A DNA stretch of 7,510 nucleotides from Oscillospiraceae bacterium (GTDB lineage Bacteria > Bacillota > Clostridia > Oscillospirales > Ruminococcaceae): positions 1 to 7,510 of the forward strand of contig DNUB01000026.1 in assembly GCA_003508605.1 (NCBI GenBank), written 5' to 3'. Below, piece by piece: positions 1 through 5,682 of this stretch; positions within the stretch are counted from its first letter, which is position 1; every line of letters starts with the position of its first letter. The position numbers were made by a program, and so were the translations under genes. A model generated the notes under the pieces. It was not told the origin of the DNA, made no database searches, and saw nothing but the letters and a program-made list of their open reading frames with translations.

Positions 1-2
1 TT

Positions 3-170
3 TTGGTAATCTTTTTATTTTATCCTTTTACGATTTTGGAGGTTGAACCTGTTGGGTTTAGGAAAAGTGAACAGCCGTTATCAATCTCTCTTAAAGAAGA
101 TATACCGATTACGGTTCGCTGTCGGGGAAACCGGCAGCGGTTTACATATTTAAAAGGGTTATCAAAATAA
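3..170 (+). CDS. Possible C-terminal end of an unknown protein, cut by the window edge
   Basis: This frame is open from the left edge to a TAA at 168-170, giving 55 codons. The first dozen residues are hydrophobic (LVIFLFYPFTIL) and could be a membrane segment. They are followed by a mixed polar and basic tail ending RFTYLKGLSK. The stop lies two bases before the hairpin at 172-207, which is where a 3' end would be expected. Against a gene, the frame is short and AT-rich at its start, it uses CGG codons several times, and a GC-rich hairpin (117-125 with 131-139) lies inside it. I do not recognise the family. The stretch could equally be non-coding. Confidence 0.3.
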   Translation: MVIFLFYPFTILEVEPVGFRKSEQPLSISLKEDIPITVRCRGNRQRFTYLKGLSK

Positions 171-171
171 G

Positions 172-207
172 GCGAGGCTGCATTTTTGTTTAAAAATGCA
201 ACCTCGC
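172..207 (-). terminator. Rho-independent terminator of the sugar isomerase gene
   Basis: Arms of 16 nt (172-187 and 192-207) flank a 4-nt loop. Read on the minus strand, all positions pair, with one G-U wobble at 178/201. Read on the plus strand that same position is a C-A mismatch. The minus-strand RNA continues into a U-rich CUUAUUUUG. The hairpin lies 75 nt after the isomerase stop. It may also stop plus-strand transcription arriving from the left edge, but the plus-strand tail is poor in T. Confidence 0.7.
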
Positions 208-281
208 TTGGATAGACTTAGAATTTAAATTTTCCCGTTTTTCAAAATAATTTTAAATTTCCTTAGGCTTCAAAATCCCTA

Positions 282-1769
282 TTAAAACGGGTTCTCGGTG
301 CCGTAGGGCAGTTCCTTGGGACGGTTATATGCAATATCCTCAACGCCGAGCATTTTCAGCACCTCAAAAATAGCCCTTCCGCAGTGAGAGAACGCCACTG
401 CGCCATGATGAGGATAACGCTTTTGTATAAGGACGTGACGGTAAAATCTTCCCATTTCATGGATTGCGAAAATACCTATGCCGCCGAAGGAGCGTGTTTT
501 TACGGGAAGCACCTCTCCCTCCGCCACATATGCGCAAAGCTTTCCGTCGCTGTTGCACTGCAGGCGGTAGAAGGTAATGTCGGACGCCGCAATATCGCCC
601 TCCAATGTGCCTCTTGTAAAATCGGGCTCGGAATCGGCAGGCTCTAACAGACGGTGCTGTATAAGCTGGTACTTGACCGCTCTGTCCGCACATAATTTAC
701 AAGCGGGAGTGTTGCCGCAGTGGAAGCCCATAAAGGTATCGGTAAGACTGTAGGGGAACTTGCCCTCTATATCGCTCCGGTACAGATCCTTGGGCACCGA
801 ATTGTTTATATCGAGAAGGGTAACGGTGTCGCCTGTAACACAAAGTCCTATGTATTCGCTTAACGCTCCGTAAATATCCACCTCGCAGGAAACGGGAATG
901 CCCCTGCTCACAAGGCGTGAATTTACATAGCAGGGCTCAAAGCCGAACGCTTCGGGGAAGGCGGGCCAGCACTTGTCGGCAAATGCCACGTATTTCCTTG
1001 CGCCCTTGTGCTTTTCCGCCCAGTCAAGGAGGGTAATTTCAAGCTGCGCCATACGCTTGTTCATTTCGGGATAATATTTTCCCTCGCCCATTTCCTCGGC
1101 CATTTCCTTACAGATGCCCTCAATTCTGGGATCGTCCGCATGAGCCTTGTAGGATACCAATAAATCAAGCTCGGAGTTTTCCTCGATCTCCACCCCGATC
1201 TCATATAATCCTTTAATGGGGGCGTTGCAGGCAAAAAAGTCCTGAGGGCGGGGTCCGAAGGTGATAATCTTAAGCTGTGAAAGACCGATGAGGGTGCGGG
1301 CGACAGGAATGAAATCCTTAATCATTTTTGCCGTTTCTTCAGCGGTTCCGACGGGATATTCGGGTATGTATGCCTTTAAATGACGCATTCCCAAATTATA
1401 GGAGCAGTTGAGCATACCGCAGTAGGCGTCCCCTCTTCCGTTTATAAGGTCATTGCCCGATTCCTCCGCAGCGGCGGCATACATAACTGGACCGTCAAAA
1501 TTCCTTGCAATGAGAGTTTCGGGCGTCTCGGGACCGAAGTTGCCCAAAAATACCGTCAAAGCGTTGCAGCCCGCAGCCTTGACTTCCTCTACCGCCTTAA
1601 GCATATCAAGCTCGTTTTCAACGGTAGTCATACACTGATACACATCAACGCCGATTTTTCTGCACTCCTCAGCGACGGCCGCCCTTCTTTTTTCGGAAAG
1701 AGAAATAATGAAGCAGTCACGGGAAACGGCAATAAGTCCAAGCTTAACCTGTGGAACGTTAGTAAGCAT
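282..1769 (-). CDS. L-fucose/L-arabinose isomerase family protein
   Basis: The 495-residue protein is a cytoplasmic ketol isomerase of the FucI/AraA superfamily. Such enzymes interconvert an aldose and its ketose using a divalent metal, usually manganese. It is shorter than E. coli FucI (about 590 residues) and closer to AraA in length. Putative metal ligands are E296 (in CEVDIYG), D320 (in LLDINN) and H454 or H455 (in YPHHGA). The 24-residue E296-D320 spacing equals that of Glu337 and Asp361 in E. coli FucI. A motif FHCGNTPACKLC (349-360) is also typical of these shorter relatives, as I recall. The start is the ATG at 1767-1769, because AGGAGG lies 9 nt upstream. An ATG at 1791-1793 would place that site inside the coding region. 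The gene is monocistronic here, with its own promoter and terminator. The substrate (fucose, arabinose or another sugar) cannot be read from the sequence, and no transporter or kinase gene is nearby. Confidence 0.9.
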   Translation of the reverse strand: MLTNVPQVKLGLIAVSRDCFIISLSEKRRAAVAEECRKIGVDVYQCMTTVENELDMLKAVEEVKAAGCNALTVFLGNFGPETPETLIARNFDGPVMYAAAAEESGNDLINGRGDAYCGMLNCSYNLGMRHLKAYIPEYPVGTAEETAKMIKDFIPVARTLIGLSQLKIITFGPRPQDFFACNAPIKGLYEIGVEIEENSELDLLVSYKAHADDPRIEGICKEMAEEMGEGKYYPEMNKRMAQLEITLLDWAEKHKGARKYVAFADKCWPAFPEAFGFEPCYVNSRLVSRGIPVSCEVDIYGALSEYIGLCVTGDTVTLLDINNSVPKDLYRSDIEGKFPYSLTDTFMGFHCGNTPACKLCADRAVKYQLIQHRLLEPADSEPDFTRGTLEGDIAASDITFYRLQCNSDGKLCAYVAEGEVLPVKTRSFGGIGIFAIHEMGRFYRHVLIQKRYPHHGAVAFSHCGRAIFEVLKMLGVEDIAYNRPKELPYGTENPF

Positions 1770-1778
1770 TTTTTGCTT

Positions 1779-1784
1779 CCTCCT
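1779..1784 (-). promoter_or_regulatory. Ribosome binding site that sets the isomerase start
   Basis: A perfect AGGAGG, within AAGGAGGAAGC, sits 9 nt before the ATG at 1769. It excludes the longer reading from 1793, where the site would encode residues LRR. Confidence 0.9.
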
Positions 1785-1804
1785 TAAAAACATTTCTTTT
1801 TTCT

Positions 1805-1833
1805 ATAATAACACATTATTCTTTAAAATACAA
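1805..1833 (-). promoter_or_regulatory. Sigma-A-type promoter of the isomerase gene
   Basis: On the minus strand there is a -35 TTGTAT (1828-1833), a 17-nt spacer and a -10 TATTAT (1805-1810), preceded by TGT as an extended -10. Transcription would begin near 1798, giving a leader of about 30 nt. I saw no obvious operator or catabolite-repression site around it. Confidence 0.6.
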
Positions 1834-1975
1834 CTGCAGCAGATTAAAGAAAAGGAGAGATGCCCGAATTTTCCCTGCCAAAAAGATCGGAGCCTGTCAA
1901 AGTCGGTTATATAAGCGCATTCCGACATTCCGACAAAAAAATTTAAATCAATTTTACTAAATTTTCATAATTCGC
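1834..1975. other. Divergent intergenic region, left part
   Basis: This stretch separates the isomerase promoter from the PilZ-gene promoter. It contains a short inverted repeat GTCGG/CCGAC (1902-1906 and 1922-1926). An exact tandem duplication of ATTCCGAC covers 1919-1926 and 1927-1934. After that it becomes strongly AT-rich up to the promoter. I see no convincing gene in it. Confidence 0.5.
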
Positions 1976-2004
1976 TTGATTTATATTAAGATATATTGTA
2001 TAAT
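1976..2004 (+). promoter_or_regulatory. Sigma-A-type promoter of the PilZ gene
   Basis: There is a -35 TTGATT (1976-1981), a 17-nt spacer and a consensus -10 TATAAT (1999-2004). The predicted transcription start is near 2011, about 205 nt before the PilZ start codon. The -10 box overlaps the left arm of a perfect inverted repeat, so the promoter is probably regulated. Confidence 0.75.
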
Positions 2005-2026
2005 TGTTACATAATGTAACAATTAT
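2000..2026. promoter_or_regulatory. Palindromic operator over the -10 box and transcription start
   Basis: The arms ATAATTGTTAC (2000-2010) and GTAACAATTAT (2016-2026) are a perfect 11-bp inverted repeat with a 5-nt centre. The site covers five of the six -10 bases and the expected start point, the classic position for a dimeric repressor that blocks RNA polymerase. The regulator family cannot be named from the site, and no regulator gene lies in the window. The RNA would start inside the repeat, so an RNA hairpin role is less likely. Confidence 0.65.
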
Positions 2027-2217
2027 GGTATTGTCAGATTTTATTGGCAGCGGGCGTATGCGCCGAATCGACAGTCTTAATCCGCCGCTTCGAATGCGGC
2101 GATCGTCGGGCTGCGGCTTATCGGACAGCCCGCAATACAAGCTCAGCCATAGCACAAGCTTAGAAATATATAAATATATAAAAAGAAAAAGCGGAACGGA
2201 TCAGGAGAAACAGAGAT
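2011..2217 (+). ncRNA. Structured 5' leader upstream of the PilZ gene
   Basis: The predicted leader of about 205 nt holds three GC-rich hairpins in a row. They are GGCG/CGCC (2053-2056 with 2061-2064), CGCCGC/GCGGCG (2083-2088 with 2096-2101) and CGGGCTG/CAGCCCG (2107-2113 with 2126-2132). CGAC at 2069-2072 could also close on GTCG at 2105-2108 around the second hairpin. An A-rich stretch follows before the ribosome binding site. I do not find the hallmarks of c-di-GMP-I or c-di-GMP-II riboswitches. It may be a regulatory leader, an mRNA-stabilising element or simple intergenic hairpins. Confidence 0.35.
2109..2131. repeat. Dispersed hairpin repeat, copy 1
   Basis: This 23-nt unit matches 7339-7361 in 21 positions, differing only at positions 12 and 15, both in the loop. 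In this copy the stem is 7 bp when flanking bases are counted (2107-2113 with 2126-2132), around a 12-nt loop. Conservation of both stem and most of the loop suggests a small repeated element, not a chance hairpin. Confidence 0.5.
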
Positions 2218-2895
2218 ATGCTTTCAAGAGAAAAAACTCTCAAAATCGATATCGTTACTCCGGAAAATATTAAAATTCTTTCTGCAAATAATAAGCAGTT
2301 TTCTGTTCAGACATATGATAACGGCACCTTCAGCGAGGATTCTGACATTATGCTTATTATTAAGGGAAGAAGTCTGCCGGAAATCGAATATAATTCGTCG
2401 GTTTTTGTTATTGCCTCTATGAAAAACGGTCAGAGAATAAAATATCCCGCTTACATAAGCATGTCCTCGGACAGACAGCTTAATTTGGTAGCAAGGATCG
2501 GTATGGGAAAGGTTCTTCAAGAACGGAGAAGATATTATAAAATAGAGGCCACTATCCCCTGCGTGGTTAATACGGTAGAGAGAAACGGAAACCGCAGCGT
2601 TTTGGAATCTCCCTATCTTACAAAAATCAGGGACATAAACATAGGAGGAGTTTTCCTCACCATGAGCAGCAGCGAAATGCTGGAAATTAACGATAAGCTG
2701 ATGCTTACAATAAATCTGAAGGAAAGATTTGTGGACGTGGAAGCGGAAATCCTCAGAGTTCAGAAAAATGCGGCAGGCGACGTGGTGGGCTACGGCTGTA
2801 AATTCATAAATATTCCCGCCTCCGTGGAGGATATTATTTCATGGTATGTGACCGAGCTTCAGCGGGAACGGATACTTAAGGAAGCTGAAGGTTAA
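2218..2895 (+). CDS. PilZ-domain protein, YcgR/MotI-like c-di-GMP receptor
   Basis: The 225-residue cytoplasmic protein has two parts. Residues 1 to about 98 form a beta-rich N-terminal domain like the YcgR/PilZN flagellar-brake domain. Residues about 101 to 215 form a PilZ domain. Length and layout match B. subtilis MotI (YpfA/DgrA). PilZ proteins bind c-di-GMP and then act on partners such as the flagellar motor or polysaccharide synthases. The ligand motifs are present but altered. The usual RRxxxR is R103-R104-R105-Y106-Y107-K108, with lysine for the last arginine. The usual DxSxxG is D139-I-N141-I-G143-G144, with asparagine for serine. Both changes are conservative, so binding remains likely but unproven. 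AGGAGA at 2203-2208, 9 nt upstream, supports the ATG. The gene is alone behind its own promoter, 315 nt before a diguanylate cyclase. The target cannot be inferred, since no flagellar gene is in view. Confidence 0.9.
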   Translation: MLSREKTLKIDIVTPENIKILSANNKQFSVQTYDNGTFSEDSDIMLIIKGRSLPEIEYNSSVFVIASMKNGQRIKYPAYISMSSDRQLNLVARIGMGKVLQERRRYYKIEATIPCVVNTVERNGNRSVLESPYLTKIRDINIGGVFLTMSSSEMLEINDKLMLTINLKERFVDVEAEILRVQKNAAGDVVGYGCKFINIPASVEDIISWYVTELQRERILKEAEG

Positions 2896-3059
2896 AAAGG
2901 ATTAAAAACGCCCGATATCCCCGTTCCCAAGGCGTCAGTATACCGTCCGCCCCGTGTCGGGACCGAAACCCGCCGCAGGGATACGCCGGCATATGCTTAA
3001 CGATGCTTTATGCACCCAAAAGAGGACGACCGTTTTTTGAGGCGGGAAGAATGCGGAAT
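2896..3059. other. Intergenic region after the PilZ gene
   Basis: No gene is supported here. Several weak inverted repeats occur: ACGCC/GGCGT (2908-2912 with 2931-2935), CCCG/CGGG (2951-2954 with 2958-2961) and GCATA/TATGC (2989-2993 with 3009-3013). A run of six T lies at 3033-3038 without a strong stem directly before it. No convincing terminator follows the PilZ gene, so some readthrough into the cyclase gene is possible. Confidence 0.4.
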
Positions 3060-3088
3060 TTGAATTTCTGAATAAATTAGAATAAAAT
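3060..3088 (+). promoter_or_regulatory. Sigma-A-type promoter of the diguanylate cyclase gene
   Basis: There is a -35 TTGAAT (3060-3065), a 17-nt spacer and a -10 TAAAAT (3083-3088), which matches the consensus in five of six bases. Transcription would start near 3095 and leave a leader of about 115 nt. Confidence 0.6.
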
Positions 3089-3094
3089 AAATAT

Positions 3095-3210
3095 ATAGGA
3101 GCTGTAAAAGCTTTTTGACGGTGCAGACCGAAAAACCGAGGCGGCGCAGTTAAACGCCGGGCCGTGATTTTAAAAAAGCTCTTTTTCTCGGCTTCGTGAA
3201 AGGCAAAATT
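3095..3210 (+). ncRNA. Foldable 5' leader of the diguanylate cyclase gene
   Basis: An outer stem pairs AGCTTTTT (3109-3116) with AAAAAGCT (3173-3180). Next comes ACGG/CCGT (3118-3121 with 3162-3165). Inside it is a hairpin CGGCG/CGCCG (3142-3146 with 3155-3159). Competing pairings exist: GAGCT (3099-3103) with AGCTC (3177-3181), CGGT/ACCG (3119-3122 with 3127-3130), and CCGAG (3136-3140) with CTCGG (3187-3191), close to the ribosome binding site. Exclusive alternatives of this kind are typical of regulated leaders. No known riboswitch class is recognisable to me. Confidence 0.35.
3198..3203 (+). promoter_or_regulatory. Ribosome binding site that sets the cyclase start
   Basis: GAAAGG lies 7 nt before the ATG at 3211. 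A GTG at 3196 in the same frame has only pyrimidine-rich sequence upstream and would overlap this site, so the ATG is preferred. Confidence 0.65.
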
Positions 3211-5190
3211 ATGAAACTTAAAACAGTATTTAAGATCATGATTATTACATCGATACTTATCCCTGTAATTATAGTGGGAATTGTAGGCACCTTTACCTAT
3301 AACAGCAGCTTCGGTCAGATGGTTTCCGACGAAACCGGCGCAGCCGCATACAATATGGCAAAGACCCAGAGCCTGTTTTTTGACAAGTATGACGTAAAGC
3401 TTTCTCTGCTTGCGCATACCGACTATATAAAGCGCACCGCCGGCGGCGATTACAACGCCATCAAGGAGCAGGTGGATTCCCTTACAAACGAATTGATATC
3501 CGATGACGATGCGCTGATAGATATTTCCGTTATGGATTCCAACGGCTATATCGTGGCGTCCAATAACGAGGGCGTGCTCAAGGATACATACAAGGATTTG
3601 GAGGAGCTTCAGAAAACCCCCGACGACGGAATATATATAAGCAACATTACCGACGAAAAGTATTTGGAGGACGTTATTTATATCATAAAGCCCCTTACCG
3701 CGTCAAACGATTCCAAGGGCTACGTTGCCGCAGTGGTGTCTGCAGGCAAGCTTAACGCTTCCCTATCCGATGCGGCGTTTTACGACAGCAAAAGCACCGT
3801 TCTGTTTATGGACGGAAACGGAAACGCCCTGAACGTAGACGGACAGATCAAAAGGAAGGGCGAGTGGACTCCCGTAACAAGCATTTCCGCAGACAGCCTT
3901 TCCGGCTTAAGCGACAACAACAAGTTCGCTTCCTTTACGGACAGCGGCTATTACGGCGCTTACGGAAAGATCGGAAGCTCGAATTGGATCTGGATTGGAG
4001 CATATCCAATTAAAAGCGCAAACTTTAACGTTGTTCCCGTTACCATTGTAGGTCTTATCATATTTGCAATGTTTATCGTTGCGGATTCACTCATCGCTTT
4101 TGCCATTTACCGCCGTGCCATCACTCCCATAGGCAAGGTTATAACGGCGATGGACGAAATAAACGCAGGCGACCGCAGCAAGCGTCTGCCCAACTTTAAA
4201 GCCTTTGAATATCAGATAATTGCCGAATATTTTAATGCGCTGCTGGACGACTTCTATATTTCGGAGGACATACACAAAACTATTGCGTCTCTTTCGGAAA
4301 GTATGCTTTTTGAATGGGATATTGAAAAAAAGTCTCTTTATGTATCGGACAATTTCCGTGACAGATTCGACATTGACTATGAGAATGCCGATTTGGAAAA
4401 GGGCGGCTTTTTGGACGCGCTTATGAGCGAGGTGGACTCCCGCCACTTCTTAAAGGATATGGAATCCCTGCTTAAGGGCACCAGGGAATATGTGGAAAAC
4501 GAATTTCTTGTTAAAACCAGAAGCAACAGCGAGATTTGGATAAATGTAAAAACCAGCGCAATACTTAACCGTATGGGCGACATAACCAAGCTTATGGGCG
4601 TTGCGGTGGACATCAACAACAAGAAAAAATCAAGCATTCAGCTTTCGCAGAAGGCAAGCTACGACTTCCTTTCTCAGCTTTATAACAGAAGCACCTTCCT
4701 TAAGGAGCTGCAAAAGCTGCTTGATCTGAAGCGTGTCAACGAAAGATACGCCGTGCTGTTTGTAGACGTAGACGACTTTAAGTTTATCAACGACCGTTAC
4801 GGTCATAACGTAGGCGACGAGGTTATAAAGTACGTTTCCGACACCCTTAAGGAATGTGTGGGCGACGGAGGTATTGCGGGAAGATTCGGCGGAGACGAAT
4901 TTGTTCTCTGCGTTACCGATCCCGCAAAGGTAAACGTTTGCGACGAATTTGCCATGAGTATTATAGACAGCCTGTATTCGGGCTATAACTGCGAAACCGC
5001 AGGCGTTATCCTTAACATCAACGCAAGCGTGGGAATTTCCTTTGTCCCCGACCATGGCAATGACGCCGAAAAGCTTGTGGGCTGTGCGGACGAAGCCATG
5101 TACTTTGTTAAGAAAAACGGCAAGTCGAACTATCACATTTACGATCCGGAGGGTGCGCCCAATTTAGATTTGGGTAATACCTTAACCTGA
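3211..5190 (+). CDS. Membrane-bound diguanylate cyclase (Cache-like sensor, HAMP, PAS, GGDEF)
   Basis: The 659-residue protein makes c-di-GMP from two GTP at the inner face of the membrane. From the N-terminus it has a transmembrane segment (about 7-29) and an extracytoplasmic double-Cache-like sensor (about 30-272). A second transmembrane segment (about 274-300), a HAMP linker (about 301-350) and a PAS domain (about 358-470) follow. The GGDEF domain spans about 482-645. The catalytic motif is intact as R558-F-G560-G561-D562-E563-F564. The metal and substrate motif D519-V-D521-D522-F-K and the following FIND and GHNVGDE are also intact. The RxxD inhibitory site expected before the motif is absent: both key positions (551 and 554) are glycine. 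No EAL domain follows, so the protein should be synthesis only. The Cache ligand and any PAS cofactor cannot be read from the sequence. It is probably transcribed alone, with a terminator at 5321-5348, and the PilZ gene upstream is a natural receptor partner. Confidence 0.95.
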   Translation: MKLKTVFKIMIITSILIPVIIVGIVGTFTYNSSFGQMVSDETGAAAYNMAKTQSLFFDKYDVKLSLLAHTDYIKRTAGGDYNAIKEQVDSLTNELISDDDALIDISVMDSNGYIVASNNEGVLKDTYKDLEELQKTPDDGIYISNITDEKYLEDVIYIIKPLTASNDSKGYVAAVVSAGKLNASLSDAAFYDSKSTVLFMDGNGNALNVDGQIKRKGEWTPVTSISADSLSGLSDNNKFASFTDSGYYGAYGKIGSSNWIWIGAYPIKSANFNVVPVTIVGLIIFAMFIVADSLIAFAIYRRAITPIGKVITAMDEINAGDRSKRLPNFKAFEYQIIAEYFNALLDDFYISEDIHKTIASLSESMLFEWDIEKKSLYVSDNFRDRFDIDYENADLEKGGFLDALMSEVDSRHFLKDMESLLKGTREYVENEFLVKTRSNSEIWINVKTSAILNRMGDITKLMGVAVDINNKKKSSIQLSQKASYDFLSQLYNRSTFLKELQKLLDLKRVNERYAVLFVDVDDFKFINDRYGHNVGDEVIKYVSDTLKECVGDGGIAGRFGGDEFVLCVTDPAKVNVCDEFAMSIIDSLYSGYNCETAGVILNINASVGISFVPDHGNDAEKLVGCADEAMYFVKKNGKSNYHIYDPEGAPNLDLGNTLT

Positions 5191-5264
5191 TAAAGGGAAG
5201 CTTCAAAAACCCCTGTGAAAAGCAAAAACAGACGGGTGCGCAGGATAGAAGGAAAGCCGGTGAA

Positions 5265-5278
5265 GGCGGGCTGCCGCC
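5265..5278 (+). terminator. Weak terminator-like hairpin after the cyclase gene
   Basis: The stem GGCGG/CCGCC (5265-5269 with 5274-5278) has a 4-nt loop, 75 nt after the cyclase stop. It is followed only by CTTTG, so it is a weak candidate beside the better terminator at 5321-5348. Confidence 0.3.
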
Positions 5279-5289
5279 CTTTGAAACGG

Positions 5290-5311
5290 TTGTCGAGACT
5301 ATTGTCGAGAC
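5290..5311. repeat. Two direct copies of TTGTCGAGAC
   Basis: The 10-nt unit occurs exactly at 5290-5299 and 5302-5311, a 12-nt period. Both copies are bordered by ACGG or CGG sequence. A period near one helical turn would suit a DNA-binding protein, but no function is established. It lies between the cyclase stop and the terminator. Confidence 0.5.
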
Positions 5312-5320
5312 GGTTTGACG

Positions 5321-5348
5321 GAGCAAACGGCATACCGTGCTCGTTTTT
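5321..5348 (+). terminator. Rho-independent terminator of the cyclase unit
   Basis: GAGC (5321-5324) pairs with GCTC (5339-5342). ACGG (5327-5330) pairs with CCGT (5335-5338) around a CATA loop, with AA bulged on the left side. Five T follow at 5344-5348. It lies 130 nt after the cyclase stop. Confidence 0.6.
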
Positions 5349-5590
5349 GGCTCACAAGAGGTTTTAGAGACTCCCTAAATATGAAAGTAATTTCCGTATT
5401 TGTATTTTGCCGAGCAAGCCGTAAAAGCCGTTTTGTTCGGGCAGGGGCTTTAGGGCTTTATAGGGCGGCTGACGTTTATTTACCCGTTATTTGAAACTGG
5501 GTCTGCGCAAACTGCCATAAAAGGACATTATCCCCATCGGCCTTATCATAGGCTCGGGGCGCCGTCACTTGCCTGACGCAGCTTTATCCT
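5349..5590. other. Intergenic region before parA, no gene found
   Basis: About 240 nt without a supported gene. It contains a hairpin with CCGAGCAA (5410-5417) facing TTGTTCGG (5433-5440), which pairs fully if one G-T wobble is allowed. A tandem GGGCTTTA pair is at 5445-5460. CCCC/GGGG (5532-5535 with 5556-5559) forms a stem with an inner GCC/GGC pairing. CGTCA/TGACG (5563-5567 with 5574-5578) competes with a long-range CTGCG/CGCAG pairing (5503-5507 with 5577-5581). This could be a small RNA or regulatory DNA, but no family is recognised. Confidence 0.4.
5445..5460. repeat. Tandem octamer GGGCTTTA, two copies
   Basis: The octamer occurs at 5445-5452 and 5453-5460, and TAGGGC follows as a partial third unit. 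This is a minor repeat with no known role. Confidence 0.4.
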
Positions 5591-5644
5591 ACCACAGTTA
5601 TGTATTTCTTCCCGAAGGATTTGACAGAATTACACGGCTGTGGT
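5591..5644. promoter_or_regulatory. Inverted repeat flanking the parA promoter
   Basis: ACCACAG (5591-5597) is the exact reverse complement of CTGTGGT (5638-5644). Inner pairings TGTA/TACA (5601-5604 with 5631-5634) and TTCTT/AAGGA (5606-5610 with 5615-5619) extend it. The right arm fills the end of the promoter spacer and touches the -10 box. It could be a split operator, possibly for autoregulation by the partition proteins. It lies upstream of the transcription start, so it acts as DNA if at all. Confidence 0.35.
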
Positions 5645-5649
5645 TTACT
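5621..5649 (+). promoter_or_regulatory. Promoter of parA with consensus -35
   Basis: A perfect -35 TTGACA (5621-5626) is followed by a 17-nt spacer and a -10 TTTACT (5644-5649). The -10 is preceded by TGG, an extended -10 element. The transcript would start near 5656, leaving a leader of about 27 nt. Confidence 0.75.
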
Positions 5650-5682
5650 TATTAAAAATCAAAAAACAAAAGAGGACCGTAT

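Noticed and set aside
1804..1809. Plus-strand TATAAT next to the isomerase promoter
   Set aside because: No -35 lies upstream and no plus-strand gene follows. It is the complement of the region around the minus-strand -10.
1860..1946. A 28-codon frame starting MPEFSLPKRS, just after GGAGAG
   Set aside because: The purine-rich site is too close to the ATG, the frame lies between two divergent promoters, and nothing about the peptide is recognisable.
2084..2100. A tRNA T-arm look-alike: 5-bp stem with the loop TTCGAAT
   Set aside because: The closing pair is C-G, not the conserved G-C, and no acceptor, D or anticodon arm can be built around it.
3095..3210. c-di-GMP riboswitch upstream of the cyclase or the PilZ gene
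   Set aside because: The conserved GCAAACC, GAAA and ACGCAAAGC blocks of class I and the class II core are not found in either leader.
4630..5136. A 168-codon frame on the minus strand under the GGDEF domain
   Set aside because: It is antisense to a clearly conserved domain and has no family features. The same applies to frames opposite the isomerase (1380-1787) and at 2935-3417.
5381..5494. A 37-codon plus-strand frame starting MKVISVFVF
   Set aside because: There is no ribosome binding site or promoter before it, and it runs through hairpins and a tandem repeat.
5528..5536. TTATCCCCA, one mismatch from a DnaA box, near parA
   Set aside because: It is a single imperfect box with no cluster, no unwinding element and no dnaA or rep gene.
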